A model generated the notes under the pieces. It searched no databases and was not told where the DNA came from. It saw only the letters and a list, made by a program, of their open reading frames with translations. A DNA stretch of 64,000 bases, from positions 1 through 64,000 of the forward strand of contig JAURER010000004.1 of assembly GCA_030827315.1 (NCBI GenBank), given 5' to 3'. Shown piece after piece: positions 33,455 to 43,728 of this stretch. Numbering within the stretch: the stretch's first letter is position 1; the number at the start of each line of letters is the position of its first letter. A program made the translations under genes and the position numbers. This DNA comes from Gemmatimonadota bacterium. GTDB taxonomy: Bacteria > Gemmatimonadota > Gemmatimonadetes > Longimicrobiales > Gaopeijiaceae.

Positions 33455-33967
33455 TCAGCGTGCCGCCATGACCCGCTCGAGGTCGACCTGCTCGATGAGC
33501 CAGTGCCCCCGCCCGGTTTGGACGACCACGAACGGTAGGCCCTGCACCGCGGACCCGTCACGCATGGTCATGTCGACGAGAATGCGCGTCGTCGGTGCCG
33601 TGCGACCCGCCACACGGGACTCGCCCGTCACGCGGTAGTCCCGATGCTCGAGGATCGAGGCGATCGCATCCATGCGGATTTCGACCTCCTGCTTGCTCTG
33701 ACACGCCCTGCCGCCGAACCACGATCCGATCTTCTTGAACATGCAACCGAAGGTGCTGCCGGTGTCCATCGCCGCACGGTCGGAGGTTCCGAAGAGGTGC
33801 CCCATGGACACCACGTCGTGTTCGTTCGCCGCCTGAAGGAAGCGCTCCACCGAGAGCTGCGCACCAAGGGACGCGGTAGCCGGTGGAGCCTGCACGACCG
33901 TCGTGCACGCCGTCGACGCCACCGCAAGCAGGAGCGCGAACGGGCCTGAAAGGCGGCGGGCAGTCAT
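33455..33967 (-). CDS. Hypothetical lipoprotein
   Basis: A 170-aa product from the ATG at 33967 (GAGGA 6 nt upstream; an ATG 6 nt earlier is too close to it). The signal peptide ends in lipobox ASTAC. The mature part (VERFLQAANEHDVVSMGHLFGTSDRAAM, later ILVDMTMRDGSAVQGLPFVVVQTGRGHWLIEQVDL) has the cone-like SnoaL/DUF4878 pattern of small ligand-binding lipoproteins, with two Cys around GSWFGGRAC. No specific function. Confidence 0.7.
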   Translation of the reverse strand: MTARRLSGPFALLLAVASTACTTVVQAPPATASLGAQLSVERFLQAANEHDVVSMGHLFGTSDRAAMDTGSTFGCMFKKIGSWFGGRACQSKQEVEIRMDAIASILEHRDYRVTGESRVAGRTAPTTRILVDMTMRDGSAVQGLPFVVVQTGRGHWLIEQVDLERVMAAR

Positions 33968-34079
33968 CGGCATTCCTCGAATCCGGGTCGGCTTCTCCCG
34001 AATCTGGACAAAAGCGCCCGCGCGATAAAGGCCCATTCGGTGCTCCCGTCGCGCGGCCGCGAGACCGCAGCGGCCGGGC

Positions 34080-36719
34080 TCACGTGGCGCCCGCCGCAGC
34101 GGACTGCTGCGGGTTCAGGCTTACAGGTCCCATCACCTCGAAGGTGAGCCTGGAGCCCTCCGCGTCGACGTGCACGCGGATCGTCGTGCCTTCCGCCACC
34201 TCCTCGTCGAGGAGGAGCAGCGCGAGCGGGTCCTGCAGGTAACGCTGGATGGCCCGCTTGAGCGGCCTGGCCCCGAACACCGGATCGTACCCGGCCTCGG
34301 CAAGGAACGCCCTGGACGGTGGCGTGACGTCGAGGGTGACCCCCAGCTCGGCGGCGAGCTTCGCCACGCGGTCCAGCTGGAGACCGACGATCCTGCCGAT
34401 CTCATGCTGCCCGAGCGGTCGGAAGACCACGATATCGTCCACTCGGTTCAGGAACTCCGGCCGGAAGTGGTGGTGCAGCTGCCGACGGACCTTCTCCTCG
34501 ACCGCCTGCCACTCCGGGCTCGCGCCGGCCTCCAGGATGTCCTGGCTTCCGATGTTCGACGTCATGAGGATCACGACGTTGCGGAAGTCCACCGTGCGGC
34601 CCTGCGCGTCCGTCAGCCGCCCGTCGTCGAGGATCTGGAGAAGGAGGTTGAAGACCTCCGGGTGCGCCTTCTCGATCTCGTCGAACAGCACGACGGCGTG
34701 GGGTCTGCGGCGGACCGCCTCGGTGAGCTGGCCGCCCTCGTCGTAGCCGATGTAGCCGGGAGGAGCGCCGATCAGGCGCGCGACCGCGTGCTTCTCCATG
34801 TACTCCGACATGTCGATGCGCACGAGCGCCCGCTCGTCGTCGAAGATGAATTCCGCGAGCGCCTTGGCCGTCTCCGTCTTCCCCACGCCGGTGGGTCCGA
34901 GGAAGATGAACGATCCGACCGGGCGATTCGGGTCCTGGAGCCCGGCCCGGGCACGCCGCACCGCGTTCGACACGGCCTCGACCGCCTCGGCCTGCCCGAC
35001 CACCCGCTCCCCGAGGTGGGTCTCGAGCTGGGTGAGCCGGTGCCGCTCGGACTCCATCAGGCGCGTGACCGGAATCCCGGTCCACTCGCCGACCACGGCC
35101 GCGATGTCGTCGGGCTCGACCTCTTCCTTCAGGTAGCGATGTTCCAGCTGAAGCTCCTCCAGGCGGGTGGTTGCCGCCCCGATCGCGCCCTCCGCCTTGG
35201 GAATTTCTCCGTAGCTGATCTCGGCGGCGCGGTTGAGCTCACCCTGGCGGGTGGCGCGGTCCGCCTCGACGCGGAGCTCGTCGACGCGCGCCTTGAGGCC
35301 CTGGATCTCCTGAATGACGTCCTTCTCCGCCTGCCAGCCGGCCTTCATGCCCTGGCTCTTTTCGCGAAGCTCGGCGAGCTCGGACTCGATGACCCGGCGA
35401 CGCTCGGCGGCGGGACCGTCCGCCTCCTTCTGGAGGGCCTGCCGTTCGATCTCGAGCTGCACGATGCGACGCTCCACCTCGTCGATCTCCTGCGGAAGCG
35501 AGTCGATCTCGATGCGAAGCCGGCTGGATGCCTCGTCAATGAGGTCGATGGCCTTGTCCGGCAGGAATCGGCCGCCGATGTAACGGTCCGACAGCTTGGC
35601 GGCCGCGATCACCGCATCGTCCGTGATGCGCACCCCGTGGTGTACCTCGTAACGCTCCTTGAGGCCGCGAAGGATCGCGATGGCATCCTCCACGGAGGGA
35701 GGCGCCACGTAAACGGGCTGAAAACGCCGCTCCAGCGCGGGGTCCTTCTCGATGTGCTTGCGGTACTCGTCGAGGGTGGTCGCGCCGACCACGCGCAGCT
35801 CTCCCCGCGCGAGCGCGGGCTTGAGCATGTTGCCGGCGTCGACGGCACCCTCGGCGGCGCCGGCCCCGACGATCGTATGCATCTCGTCGATGAAGATCAC
35901 GTAGCGGCCCTCGGCCTCCGTGATCTCCTTGAGCACGGCCTTCATGCGCTCCTCGAACTCGCCGCGGTACTTGGCGCCGGCCAGCATGGCCCCGATGTCG
36001 AGCTCGAGCAGCTTCTTGTCGGCAAGCGACGTCGGGACGTCACCCTCGACCATGCGCTGCGCGAGTCCTTCGACGATGGCGGTCTTCCCGACACCGGGCT
36101 CGCCGATGAGCACCGGATTGTTCTTGGTCCGACGGGCGAGGACCTTGATGACCCGACGGATCTCTTCGTCCCGGCCGATCACGGGGTCGAGCTTACCCTT
36201 CCGCGCGAGCGCGGTGAGGTCGCGCGAGTAGCGCTCCAGCGCCCGGTAGCTGTCTTCGGGGTTCTGGTCCGTGACCCGGTGCGACCCTCGCACCGACTCG
36301 AGCGCCTCACGCACCGCAGAGAGCGTGGCTCCCATGTCGCGCAGGATACGCCCCGCGTCGTCCCTCTCGCCGGTCAGACCCAGGAGGAGGTGCTCGGTCG
36401 AGATGAAGTCGTCGTTCAGCTCCTGCGCCGAGTCCGTGGCGTAGTCGAGTGCCTTTCGGAGGTCGCGCGAGAAGAGGGCGTCCGCGCCGCCCTCCACGCG
36501 CGCCATGGCCTCCAGCGCCTCGACGGCCCGCGCGCGCGCGAGCGCGACCGGTACCTCGAGTTTTTGCAGGATCGGGACGACGATCCCTTCCTCCTGGTTC
36601 AGGAGGGCGTGGAGGAGGTGGACGCCGTGGATCTCGGCGTTTCCGCGACGGCGTGCCTCCGAGGCGGCACCCTGGAGCGCTTCCGCCGCTTTGACGGTGA
36701 GTCTGTCAGCACTGAGCAT
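34080..36719 (-). CDS. clpB: ATP-dependent chaperone ClpB (disaggregase)
   Basis: A 879-aa Hsp100 protein from the ATG at 36719 ([14 protein letters not shown]). It has the Clp N-domain (about 1-145), AAA1 with Walker [14 protein letters not shown] and [10 protein letters not shown], the middle coiled-coil domain ([18 protein letters not shown] to [10 protein letters not shown]), AAA2 with Walker [10 protein letters not shown] and [14 protein letters not shown], and the pore loop [13 protein letters not shown]. It lacks the IGL/F loop expected of ClpA/ClpX, consistent with ClpB working with DnaK rather than ClpP. Single gene; I see no convincing CIRCE or sigma32 site upstream. Confidence 0.97.
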   Translation of the reverse strand: MLSADRLTVKAAEALQGAASEARRRGNAEIHGVHLLHALLNQEEGIVVPILQKLEVPVALARARAVEALEAMARVEGGADALFSRDLRKALDYATDSAQELNDDFISTEHLLLGLTGERDDAGRILRDMGATLSAVREALESVRGSHRVTDQNPEDSYRALERYSRDLTALARKGKLDPVIGRDEEIRRVIKVLARRTKNNPVLIGEPGVGKTAIVEGLAQRMVEGDVPTSLADKKLLELDIGAMLAGAKYRGEFEERMKAVLKEITEAEGRYVIFIDEMHTIVGAGAAEGAVDAGNMLKPALARGELRVVGATTLDEYRKHIEKDPALERRFQPVYVAPPSVEDAIAILRGLKERYEVHHGVRITDDAVIAAAKLSDRYIGGRFLPDKAIDLIDEASSRLRIEIDSLPQEIDEVERRIVQLEIERQALQKEADGPAAERRRVIESELAELREKSQGMKAGWQAEKDVIQEIQGLKARVDELRVEADRATRQGELNRAAEISYGEIPKAEGAIGAATTRLEELQLEHRYLKEEVEPDDIAAVVGEWTGIPVTRLMESERHRLTQLETHLGERVVGQAEAVEAVSNAVRRARAGLQDPNRPVGSFIFLGPTGVGKTETAKALAEFIFDDERALVRIDMSEYMEKHAVARLIGAPPGYIGYDEGGQLTEAVRRRPHAVVLFDEIEKAHPEVFNLLLQILDDGRLTDAQGRTVDFRNVVILMTSNIGSQDILEAGASPEWQAVEEKVRRQLHHHFRPEFLNRVDDIVVFRPLGQHEIGRIVGLQLDRVAKLAAELGVTLDVTPPSRAFLAEAGYDPVFGARPLKRAIQRYLQDPLALLLLDEEVAEGTTIRVHVDAEGSRLTFEVMGPVSLNPQQSAAAGAT

Positions 36720-36855
36720 GGTTCTGTCCGTGTGTCGGGGTCCCACGGGTCGCGCCCTGCCATTCAGGCAGGGGACGCGCCTTCTGCCCCCCTATACGGA
36801 CAAGTTTCGGGCCACGCCGGCGGTCACGCCGGGACGGGCTACCCCACCAGGGCGG

Positions 36856-38298
36856 TCACCCGACCGGGGTGCCCGCGACCGTCTTGATGCGCGTCCCCGC
36901 GCCGAGCACCTCGCCAGCCGAGACCCGGTTCAGACGCTCGAGCGTCTCGACCTCGACCGGCTGCGGGTTGGCCCGAACCCAACTGTTCAGCGACGTCGCC
37001 TGCCGGAGCGTCACGATGTCGAGCCGCAGGGGCTGCACGCCGAGGACGCCGGGGTCGGTGACCTCCGCGAAGCTGCGGAACATGGCATCGGTGACCCCCG
37101 CGACGGTCGCCCACCGGTCGGGTGTCGCATACCCGAGCAGCCGGTACGTCAGATCCCCGTACCGGAGGAACATGACCTCGCCGGCGAGAGTCCCTTCCTC
37201 CGTGCTGAGCCGGAAGCGTGCCCGGGCCGCCGGAAGGCCGTTGACCGCCACGGTGGACGCCGGGCCACCCGACACTCCCTCGGCAGAGAGGAAGGCCTGC
37301 AGGGCCACGGACGGGTCGCCGCCCTCCGGCTCGGCCCCGAGCATGAGCACCGCGTCCTCGGTGGGCGCGATCCCGGCCACCAGAGTCCGCTGGTTCACGG
37401 TCTGCCATCCCTCGGGGAACGTGACCTCGAACGCCAGCTCCGGATGCAGGAAGCGCGCACCCTCGAAGTACCCCTCGCGAGGATTCTCGCCCCAGACGAG
37501 CCCGTCGATCATGTCGAGGTAGGCGTCGCGGTTGACCTTGCCCTCGCGGGAGACAGCGGTCGCGGCGATCTCCTGTCGGATGGCCGCCTCGCGGTTTTCG
37601 GGAAGCGGGTGCGTCATCTGCCACTCCGGGAGGCGCCCGCCACCACCACCCGACACCGCGCCGAGCATCTCGAACACCCCGATCATCGCATCGGCGTCGT
37701 ATCCCTCGCGGGCGATGTAGCGCAGCCCGAGCCGGTCGGCCTGCGACTCGTCGCCACGAGAGTACGAGAGGTTGAGGAGCTGGACGGCCTGCGTGGCGAG
37801 CCCGCCGTACTGACGGAAGCGCTCCGATACGACCATGCCCGCGACCAGGCCGATCTGCTGCAGCTGCTGACGGCTGATCTGGCTGGCGCTGTGACGAGCG
37901 GTGACATGTCCGATCTCGTGACCGAGCACGCCCGCCAGCTCGGCCTCCGAGTCGAAGTGCGCAAGGATGCCTCTCGTGACGTAGATGAAGCCTCCCGGGA
38001 GCGCGAAGGCGTTCACGATCGGGTCGTCGACCACCTTGAACGACCAGGGGAGGTCGGGGCGCTCGGAGTCCACGGCGAGGGCCGTGCCCAGCCCCGCCAC
38101 GTACTCCTGCAGCTCCGGCCTGTCGACGAGACCATACGACGCGGTGATCGACGGGTCCGCGTCGCGACCCAGCTGGACCTCCTGCGACTCACTCACGAGC
38201 ATCAGCTCGCGCCGACCGGTGGCCGGGTTCACCGCACACGCTGCAATCACGACCAGCAGGGTCCACGCGGCGACGGTCCTTCTTCTCGGCCTCGACAT
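36856..38298 (-). CDS. M48-family metalloprotease lipoprotein (BepA-like)
   Basis: A 480-aa exported protein. Lipobox VIAAC (Cys21), then the peptidase M48 domain: NAFALPGGFIYVTRGIL, zinc motif HEIGH (127-131) and the third ligand Glu184 in RGDESQADRLG. The C-terminal half (from about 240) is a separate beta-rich domain beginning THPLPENREAAI, without obvious catalysis. BepA/LoiP-type proteases perform quality control of outer-membrane proteins. Transcribed alone, divergent from the 38.4-kb lipoprotein gene. Confidence 0.9.
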   Translation of the reverse strand: MSRPRRRTVAAWTLLVVIAACAVNPATGRRELMLVSESQEVQLGRDADPSITASYGLVDRPELQEYVAGLGTALAVDSERPDLPWSFKVVDDPIVNAFALPGGFIYVTRGILAHFDSEAELAGVLGHEIGHVTARHSASQISRQQLQQIGLVAGMVVSERFRQYGGLATQAVQLLNLSYSRGDESQADRLGLRYIAREGYDADAMIGVFEMLGAVSGGGGGRLPEWQMTHPLPENREAAIRQEIAATAVSREGKVNRDAYLDMIDGLVWGENPREGYFEGARFLHPELAFEVTFPEGWQTVNQRTLVAGIAPTEDAVLMLGAEPEGGDPSVALQAFLSAEGVSGGPASTVAVNGLPAARARFRLSTEEGTLAGEVMFLRYGDLTYRLLGYATPDRWATVAGVTDAMFRSFAEVTDPGVLGVQPLRLDIVTLRQATSLNSWVRANPQPVEVETLERLNRVSAGEVLGAGTRIKTVAGTPVG

Positions 38299-38424
38299 CG
38301 ATTCCCCCTCCCGGCTGACTTCAACCAGACCCCTAACGGTAGCGCCCCCCCAAGCGGCCCGGGAAGCGGGGACCCTGGCGTTCGCTGCGGGATACGAAGA
38401 TCGTTACCGCTCGTCCCCTCCACC

Positions 38425-38775
38425 GTGGATCCGATCGACGTGCTCGAACGCCTGCGTATCGCCGTGCGACGCCGCACGCACCTCGTGACGGCCGGCGTCC
38501 TCGTATGCGGCCTGGCCGCCTGCGAAGGCGGCGTGCCCGACACGATCGACCGCGAAGTCTTCGTCGACACCTACGTCGCTCTGCGGATCGCCGCTCTCGA
38601 CGCCGACAGCGCGAAGCTGTCGGAGACGGACCGCGCGGAGATCCTTGCCCGGCACGGCGTGACCGAGCAGGATCTTCTGGACTTCGCCGACGCCCACGCG
38701 GTCGAACTCGACTTCATGCGGGATGTGTGGAACGACGTGGAGCTCCGCATGGACCGGACCGGCGGCGGGGCGTGA
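38425..38775 (+). CDS. Small lipoprotein, unknown function
   Basis: A 116-aa product if started at the GTG at 38425; GTG codons further in are also possible. The N-terminal basic/hydrophobic segment ends in the lipobox LAAC. The rest is helical and acidic (DTYVALRIAALDAD, SETDRAEILARHGVTEQDLLDFADAHAVELDFMRDVW), similar in pattern to DUF4296-like lipoproteins. Four bp upstream of ridA in the same direction, hence co-transcribed. Confidence 0.65.
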   Translation: MDPIDVLERLRIAVRRRTHLVTAGVLVCGLAACEGGVPDTIDREVFVDTYVALRIAALDADSAKLSETDRAEILARHGVTEQDLLDFADAHAVELDFMRDVWNDVELRMDRTGGGA

Positions 38776-38779
38776 CGCG

Positions 38780-39169
38780 ATGACGTTCCAGCGCGTGTTC
38801 AGCGGAGCGAGCTGGGAGGAGCACGTCGGATACTGCAGGGCGCTGCGCGCGGGCGATCGAGTCTTCGTGACCGGTACGGCGTCCGTCAGTCCGGACGGCA
38901 CGGTGCACGCTCCCCAGGACGCATACGCACAGACCCGGCGCTGCTTCGACATCATGCGCCAGGCGCTCGAGGGCGTCGGAGCCGGCTTCGAGCACGTGAC
39001 GCGGACCCGCATGTTTGTGACGGACATCGAACGGTGGGAGGAGTACGGGCGCGCGCACCGCGAAGTCTTCGGTGCTCACCCGCCCACGACGACGATGGTC
39101 GAGGTCCGCCGGCTCATCCACCCCGACATGCTCATCGAGATCGAAGCCGACGCGGTCGTCACCGGCTAA
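38780..39169 (+). CDS. RidA (YjgF/Rid) family protein
   Basis: A 129-aa Rid-family protein. Members deaminate reactive enamine/imine intermediates from PLP enzymes. Seen: SWEEHVGYCRALRAGDRVFVTGTASV, GFEHVTRTRMFVTDI (with Arg binding the carboxylate), TTTMVEVRRLIHPDMLIEIEADAV, with the typical C-terminal Glu. The subfamily differs from archetypal RidA (longer N-terminal SGASWEE), so the substrate is uncertain. The stop codon is only 3 bp from that of the convergent guaA. Confidence 0.88.
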   Translation: MTFQRVFSGASWEEHVGYCRALRAGDRVFVTGTASVSPDGTVHAPQDAYAQTRRCFDIMRQALEGVGAGFEHVTRTRMFVTDIERWEEYGRAHREVFGAHPPTTTMVEVRRLIHPDMLIEIEADAVVTG

Positions 39170-39172
39170 GGC

Positions 39173-40723
39173 TCACTCCCACTCGATCGTCGCCGGTGGC
39201 TTCGAGCTTACGTCGTACGTCACGCGGTTCACCCCTCTCACTTCGTTGATGATCCGGGTCGAGATCCGGCCGAGCACGTCGTGCGGGAAGGGGAACCAAT
39301 CGGCGGTCATCCCGTCGCGCGACGTCACGGCGCGCAGCGCCAGAACGTTCTCGTACGTCCGCGCGTCGCCCATGACGCCGACGGACTGGACGGGCAGGAG
39401 CACCGCAAACGCCTGCCAGATCGAGTCGTAGAGCTCCGCGGAACGGATCTCTTCGAGGTAGATCGCATCCGCTTCACGCAGGATCTCGAGGCGCTCGCGC
39501 GTGATCTCACCGAGCACCCGGATCGCGAGCCCCGGCCCCGGGAAGGGATGACGGCCCACGAAGTGATGCGGAAGCCCGAGCTCGCGCCCGACGGCGCGCA
39601 CCTCGTCCTTGAAGAGCTCGCGCAGTGGCTCCACCAGGTCGAACGGGAGGTCCTCGGGGAGCCCGCCCACGTTGTGGTGCGACTTGATGGTGACCGAAGG
39701 TCCGCCCGCGCTCACGGACTCGATGACGTCGGGGTAGAGCGTGCCCTGAACCAGGAAGCTGGCGCCGGTTCCCTCCCGGGAGGCGGTAGCGTCGAAGACC
39801 TCGATGAATCGTCGTCCGATCGCCTTTCGCTTCGCCTCGGGATCGACGACCCCCTCGAGGTCCGCGAGGAAGAGCTCCGAGGCGTCTTCCACCACGAGCT
39901 TCATGTCGTAATGCGAGCGGAACATCGTCTCCACCTGCTGACGCTCGTCCTTCCGCAGCAGCCCGTGGTCGACGAAGATGCACGTGAGCCGGTCGCCGAT
40001 CGCGCGGTGCACCAGCAGCGCCGCGACCGAGGAGTCCACGCCGCCCGAGAGGCCGCACACCGCCGTGCCGTCGCCGATCTGCTGCCGGATCTTCTCGATG
40101 GTGTCCTCGACGAACGCGCCCGGGGTCCACGTGGGTCGGCACCCGGCCACCTCGAACAGGAAATTCGAGATGATGTCGTCGCCGCGCTGCGTGTGTGCGA
40201 CCTCGGGGTGGAACTGCACGCCCCAGATCTTCCCGTTCTCCGAGCGGAAGGCTGCGGTCGGGAGCGAATCGGTAGAACCGATGCGTTCGTATCCTGCCGG
40301 GGGGTCGTCGACATGGTCACCGTGCGAGCACCAGACCGTCGTCCGCGACCCGGCCTCGAAGCCGGCGAAAAGACCGGAACCTTCGCCGACGGTCAGCTCG
40401 GCCCGACCGTACTCACGGTGGCCGTGCTTCACGTTCCCACCCTCCATGTGGGCGATGAGCTGCATCCCGTAACAGATGCCGAGGATCGGGATGCCCGTCT
40501 CGAGAAGCGCCGGGTCCGTGCGCGGAACATCCTCGTCGTAGACCGAACTCGGCCCCCCGGACAGGATGATCGCCGCCGGGTTCCAGTCGCGGATCCACGC
40601 CAGCGACCGCGTCGGAGGATGGATCTCGCAGTAAACACTCTCTTCGCGGATGCGGCGCGCGATGAGCTGCGTGAACTGAGAGCCGAAGTCGAGAATCAGG
40701 ACGCGATCGTGCTCGTGACTCAT
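39173..40723 (-). CDS. guaA: GMP synthase (glutamine-hydrolysing)
   Basis: A 516-aa enzyme making GMP from XMP. N-terminal class I amidotransferase: Cys84 in GICYGMQ, and His/Glu in [14 protein letters not shown]-pyrophosphatase domain: PP-loop [15 protein letters not shown]-terminal dimerisation domain ends in [14 protein letters not shown], the standard GuaA terminus. ATG overlaps the lysA stop by 4 nt, making it the last gene of the long mreB-guaA run. Confidence 0.97.
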   Translation of the reverse strand: MSHEHDRVLILDFGSQFTQLIARRIREESVYCEIHPPTRSLAWIRDWNPAAIILSGGPSSVYDEDVPRTDPALLETGIPILGICYGMQLIAHMEGGNVKHGHREYGRAELTVGEGSGLFAGFEAGSRTTVWCSHGDHVDDPPAGYERIGSTDSLPTAAFRSENGKIWGVQFHPEVAHTQRGDDIISNFLFEVAGCRPTWTPGAFVEDTIEKIRQQIGDGTAVCGLSGGVDSSVAALLVHRAIGDRLTCIFVDHGLLRKDERQQVETMFRSHYDMKLVVEDASELFLADLEGVVDPEAKRKAIGRRFIEVFDATASREGTGASFLVQGTLYPDVIESVSAGGPSVTIKSHHNVGGLPEDLPFDLVEPLRELFKDEVRAVGRELGLPHHFVGRHPFPGPGLAIRVLGEITRERLEILREADAIYLEEIRSAELYDSIWQAFAVLLPVQSVGVMGDARTYENVLALRAVTSRDGMTADWFPFPHDVLGRISTRIINEVRGVNRVTYDVSSKPPATIEWE

Positions 40724-41946
40724 GCTTCCCCGCGGATCAGGTCGTCGTAGGTCTCGCGCCGTCGCGCCAGCCGCACGTCGCGCCCGTCGACGAGCACCTC
40801 CGCGGGCCTGCGACGGCCGTTGTAATTGGACGCCATTGCGAAGCCGTAGGCGCCCGACGTCCGCACGGCGAGCAGGTCGCCTGCGGCGGGCATCTCCATG
40901 GTACGGTCGAGGGCGAGAAAGTCTCCGGTCTCGCAGATCGGACCCACCACGTCGACGGTCTGGGCCTTTCGCCCCTCGGGCGAGGTGACCAGCTGGATCT
41001 CGTGATAGCCCCCGTAATGGCTCGGCCGGATCAGCTCGCTCATCCCGCCATCCACGATCACGAACGTCTTTTCCTCGCTGCGCTTCAGATACTGTACGCG
41101 GGTCAGCAGGACCCCGGCATCACCGACGAGCGAACGGCCGGGCTCCAGCAGCAGCCGGAGCCCGGCCTCGGCCACTCGGGGTACGACGCGGGAAGCCAGC
41201 AGCGCGATGTCGAGACCCGGCCCGTCGTCGTAGCTGATGCCGAATCCCCCGCCTATGTCGAGGTATTCCAGGCCGACGCCCATCTGGCGGAGCTCGCCCG
41301 CGAGCTCGAGGACGCGATCCAGGGCGCGCACGTACGGGTCCGGATCGACGATCTGAGACCCGATGTGGACGTCGATGCCCACCGGGGCGAGATGCTCCTG
41401 CTCGAGCGCCCACGCGTAGAGTTCGCGCGTCTCCGTCCACGGCACCCCGAACTTCGTTGCGGCATGCCCGGTGGCGGTGTAGCGGTGCGGGGTGGGTGCC
41501 AGCACGTCGGGATTCACCCGCACTCCGAAACGGGCCCGGACGCCCAGGCCCCGGGCCACCTCGGCGATGCGCTCCAGCTCCGCACGGCTCTCGACGTTGA
41601 ACGCGAGGATGCCGTGGTCGAGCGCCGCCTCGATCTCCTCCCAGGTCTTTCCGACCCCCGCGAAGACGATCCGGTCCGGGGACATGCCCGCCCGGATCGC
41701 GCGGAAGAGCTCCCCGCCGCTCGTGATGTCAGCTCCGCAGCCCAGAGCATGGAGTTCACGCAGGATGGAGAGGTTCCCGTTCGCCTTTACCGAGTAGGCG
41801 AGCAGGTGATCCACGCCGGCGAACGCCGCGTGGAAGAGCGCCACCCGTCCACGGATCCACGCGAGGTCGTAGACGTACAGGGGCGTGCCGAAACGCTCGG
41901 CGAGATCCTCGGCCGAAACCTCGCCGCAGTGAACGGTCCCGCCCAC
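40720..41946 (-). CDS. lysA: Diaminopimelate decarboxylase
   Basis: A fold-type III PLP enzyme converting meso-DAP to lysine. Motifs: [14 protein letters not shown] with the PLP lysine, [50 protein letters not shown] with the active-site Cys of the partner subunit, and [15 protein letters not shown] chose the GTG at 41946 (408 aa, start [20 protein letters not shown]). A CTG at 41967 would overlap the proS stop and is possible. The frame stays open far upstream inside proS but that part is unlike LysA. Overlaps guaA by 4 nt. Confidence 0.94.
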   Translation of the reverse strand: MGGTVHCGEVSAEDLAERFGTPLYVYDLAWIRGRVALFHAAFAGVDHLLAYSVKANGNLSILRELHALGCGADITSGGELFRAIRAGMSPDRIVFAGVGKTWEEIEAALDHGILAFNVESRAELERIAEVARGLGVRARFGVRVNPDVLAPTPHRYTATGHAATKFGVPWTETRELYAWALEQEHLAPVGIDVHIGSQIVDPDPYVRALDRVLELAGELRQMGVGLEYLDIGGGFGISYDDGPGLDIALLASRVVPRVAEAGLRLLLEPGRSLVGDAGVLLTRVQYLKRSEEKTFVIVDGGMSELIRPSHYGGYHEIQLVTSPEGRKAQTVDVVGPICETGDFLALDRTMEMPAAGDLLAVRTSGAYGFAMASNYNGRRRPAEVLVDGRDVRLARRRETYDDLIRGEA

Positions 41947-41963
41947 GCGCGGGAAGGGGCCGG

Positions 41964-43421
41964 TCAGTACGCCCTGGCCCAAAAAACCTCCGCGACGGAC
42001 GCTCCCTCCCCGGACACGCACTTCGTCGGGGCCTCCGGGGAGCGAAACTCCTCTTGGGGCAGGCAGCGAATCGTGGCCTTCGTGCGCTCCTTGACCGCCT
42101 CCTCCACCGCCGGGTCCCCGTTCCACCCGGTGGACACGAATCCGGCGCCCCCCTCGATCGCCTCGTGCAGCTCGTCGAGCGACTTCACCCCGCGGACGGT
42201 GTTCGCTTCGCGACGGGCGAGCGCGCGATCACGAAGCTCGCTCTGGAACGCCTCGAGCCTGGAAGGCATCCCGGCGATCGCATCGGCCTCAGGGAGGAAC
42301 TCCTTGCGCTTCTCCCCTTCCGGCACCACGCGCCGCGCGAGCGCCAGCTGTCCCTTCTCCAGGTCCTTGGGTCCGATCTCGACACGGAACGGGACGCCTT
42401 TTCGCTCCCACTCGTAGTACTTCGCACCGGGAGACAGGTTCTCGCGCGCGTCGATCTTCGTGCGCACGCCGAGCTCCCGGAGCCGCGCCTGGACCTCCGC
42501 GGCCTTCGCCATGACCGGAGCGTCGTCGCCGCGCAGGATCGGAACGATGACCGCCTGTACCGGGGCCAGCCGCGGCGGAACGATGAGCCCGTCGTCGTCT
42601 CCGTGCGTCATGACCATTCCGCCGACCAGGCGCGTCGAAACGCCCCACGAGGTATTCCAGGCGTACTCCTCCTGACCCGCCTCGGACTGGAACTTGAGAT
42701 CGAACTGCCGGGCGAAGTTCTGACCGAGGAAGTGCGACGTACCGGCCTGCAGCGCCCGGTTGTCCTGCATGAGCGCCTCGCACGAGTAGCTGCGCACCGC
42801 GCCGGCGAACTTCTCGGAGTCGGACTTGAGGCCGGTGATCGGGGGCATGCCGATCCACTCCTCCATGAACTTGCGGTAGATGCCGAGAATGAGGAGCGTC
42901 TCCTCCTCCGCCTCTTCCGGCGTCGCGTGCGCCGTGTGGCCCTCCTGCCAGAGAAATTCACTGGTGCGTAGGAAGAGGCGCGTGCGCATCTCCCACCTCA
43001 TGACGTTGGCCCACTGGTTCATGAGAACCGGGAGATCCCGGTAGCTCTGCACCCACTTCGCGTACATCGAGTAGATGATGGTCTCGGAGGTGGGCCGGAT
43101 GACGTACGGCTCCTCGAGCTCCTTACCGCCCGCCTGGGTGACCACGGCGAGCTCCGGCGCGAAGCCCTCGACGTGCTCCTTCTCCCGCTCGATGAAGCTC
43201 ATCGGAATGAGCAGCGGGAAGTAGGCGTTCTCGTGCCCCGTCTCCTTGAACATCTGGTCAAGGGCGCGCTGCATGTTCTCCCAGATCCCGTACCCCCAGG
43301 GACGAATGACCATGCTTCCCCTGACCGGGGAGTAATCCGCGAGCTCGGACCGCAGCACGACCTCGTTGTACCAGGTGGCGAAGTCTTCTCCGCGCGGCGT
43401 AAGCTTCTTCTCGTCAGCCAT
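41964..43421 (-). CDS. proS: Prolyl-tRNA synthetase, ProS type 3 (archaeal/eukaryal-like)
   Basis: A 485-aa class II synthetase of the short type without the bacterial INS editing insertion. Motif 2 region YVIRPTSETIIYSMYAKW and VMRWEMRTRLFLRTSEFLWQEGHTAHAT, motif 3 region SWGVSTRLVGGMVMTHGDDDGLIVPPRLAP, the anticodon-binding domain (VQAVIVPILRGDD), and the C-terminal domain ending in Tyr (FWARAY), characteristic of this type. Overlaps the small membrane protein gene by 8 nt. Confidence 0.96.
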   Translation of the reverse strand: MADEKKLTPRGEDFATWYNEVVLRSELADYSPVRGSMVIRPWGYGIWENMQRALDQMFKETGHENAYFPLLIPMSFIEREKEHVEGFAPELAVVTQAGGKELEEPYVIRPTSETIIYSMYAKWVQSYRDLPVLMNQWANVMRWEMRTRLFLRTSEFLWQEGHTAHATPEEAEEETLLILGIYRKFMEEWIGMPPITGLKSDSEKFAGAVRSYSCEALMQDNRALQAGTSHFLGQNFARQFDLKFQSEAGQEEYAWNTSWGVSTRLVGGMVMTHGDDDGLIVPPRLAPVQAVIVPILRGDDAPVMAKAAEVQARLRELGVRTKIDARENLSPGAKYYEWERKGVPFRVEIGPKDLEKGQLALARRVVPEGEKRKEFLPEADAIAGMPSRLEAFQSELRDRALARREANTVRGVKSLDELHEAIEGGAGFVSTGWNGDPAVEEAVKERTKATIRCLPQEEFRSPEAPTKCVSGEGASVAEVFWARAY

Positions 43422-43728
43422 CGTCGTCTTCCTGGTTCGAAACGGGGCGCCGCGCTTCGGCGCGCTCCTCGAGTCTGATTCTGATCACGGTGATCGCGCC
43501 GGGCACCACGAAGAGCACCAAGGACGCACCGATCCACGCGGAACGGAAGTCCCAGAGCCCCATTCCCGCGAACACCCACGCGATCGCAGCCCCTCCGAGA
43601 AGCGCGAGGACGGCGCCGGCGGCAAAGATGACGTACTCCAGAAGGTCGAGACGCCGTATGGCACGCCTGGCGACTTCCGAGACGCGGCGCGCGTCTTCTC
43701 GCTCCGAGGCGCGGGGCCCGGTGCTCAC
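43414..43728 (-). CDS. Two-helix membrane protein between hisS and proS
   Basis: A 104-aa protein with an amphipathic N-terminus (EVARRAIRRLDLLEY) and two hydrophobic helices (VIFAAGAVLALLGGAAIAWVFAG, AWIGASLVLFVVPGAITVI), ending in an acidic tail (NQEDDDG). Not recognised. It overlaps hisS by 4 nt and proS by 8 nt, so its expression is tied to the two synthetases. Confidence 0.75.
   Translation of the reverse strand: MSTGPRASEREDARRVSEVARRAIRRLDLLEYVIFAAGAVLALLGGAAIAWVFAGMGLWDFRSAWIGASLVLFVVPGAITVIRIRLEERAEARRPVSNQEDDDG

Noticed and set aside
34170-36887. A 905-codon plus-strand open frame opposite clpB
   Set aside because: It is the reverse complement shadow of a certain ClpB and shows no protein motif.
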